Part shown: positions 15,223-15,351 of the stretch, piece by piece | How the letters are laid out: each line of letters begins with the position of its first letter | How positions within the stretch are numbered: the stretch's first letter is position 1 | Assembly: GCA_005791855.1 (NCBI GenBank) | Contig: SXUH01000107.1 | Location: 1 to 15,351, forward strand | DNA length: 15,351 bases | Direction of reading: 5' to 3' | Source: Bdellovibrionales bacterium | GTDB taxonomy: Bacteria > Bdellovibrionota > Bacteriovoracia > Bacteriovoracales > Bacteriovoracaceae | Made by a program: the position numbers and the translations under genes | The notes under the pieces: model-generated | The model's input: only the letters and a program-made list of their open reading frames with translations | Told to the model about the DNA's origin: nothing | Databases searched by the model: none

Positions 15223-15351
15223 TTAGAACAAGTTGGCCGAGAGCCACTTCTCCATTTCCTTTAGCGAGACGTCTTTCCTCCTAGCATAGTCTTCCAGCTG
15301 GTCTTTGCCAATTCTTCCCACGTTGAAATAGCGGGATTCCGGATGGGCGAA
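15223..15351 (-). CDS. metH: Cobalamin-dependent methionine synthase, C-terminal end only
   Basis: Only the last 42 residues are inside the window. They begin FAHPESRYFNVGRIGKDQ and continue with DYARRKDVSL to the end SANLF. This matches the end of the SAM-binding activation domain of MetH, where HPES-x-YF-x-VG-x-I-x-x-DQ-x-x-DYA-x-RK is conserved. The enzyme transfers a methyl group from 5-methyl-THF to homocysteine through cobalamin. The stop lies 9 nt before metF, which makes its substrate. The segment is short, but the match is specific. Confidence 0.9.
   Translation of the reverse strand, partial: FAHPESRYFNVGRIGKDQLEDYARRKDVSLKEMEKWLSANLF

Overview
The window carries about a dozen chromosomal genes of a GC-rich Gram-negative bacterium. 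A GC-rich relative of Bdellovibrio (Bdellovibrionota/Oligoflexia) is the best guess. This is inference from three things: the proteins are rich in Lys and Asn although the codons are strongly G/C-ending, degenerate receiver and PilZ-like signalling proteins are present, and a secreted M14 carboxypeptidase sits beside amino-sugar genes. No rRNA, tRNA, CRISPR array, integrase or intact insertion sequence was seen. No gene-free stretch exceeds about 170 bp.

Left part (1-2493): a truncated sigma-54 activator with an N-terminal receiver domain reads out of the left edge (minus strand). It is divergent from nagB (plus), and the short gap holds two promoter-like sequences and nested palindromes. nagB converges with and overlaps a PIG-L/LmbE-type deacetylase gene (minus). 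Upstream of the deacetylase, mgtE and manC form a minus-strand pair 15 nt apart. These genes cover amino-sugar breakdown, a deacetylase, GDP-mannose synthesis and Mg2+ transport.

Centre (5611-10384): three plus-strand genes overlap by single nucleotides (TGATG, TAATG) and form one tightly coupled operon. The first encodes a 924-residue protein with a receiver-like N-terminus, an unrecognised globular domain, about 490 residues of low-complexity repeats, and a PilZ-like C-terminus. The second is a short paralogue-like protein with a dead receiver and a PilZ-like domain. The third is a response regulator with an intact receiver and a helical, probably TPR-type, C-terminal half. This is the best candidate for an undescribed system here: one phosphorylatable regulator co-expressed with two proteins that look unable to be phosphorylated or to bind c-di-GMP in the standard way.

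Right part (10475-15351): a secreted zinc carboxypeptidase gene (plus) is followed by a terminator hairpin that lies inside the 3' end of the converging [2Fe-2S] ferredoxin gene. The ferredoxin gene is coupled to a Tat-exported PhoX/DUF839 protein gene (minus). A DCC-family thiol-disulfide protein gene (plus) is divergent from the PhoX-like gene. Between the DCC gene and metF (minus) lies a compound palindrome filling almost exactly the space between the two stop codons. metF follows the 3' end of metH, so the right edge is a methionine/folate one-carbon operon (metH-metF).
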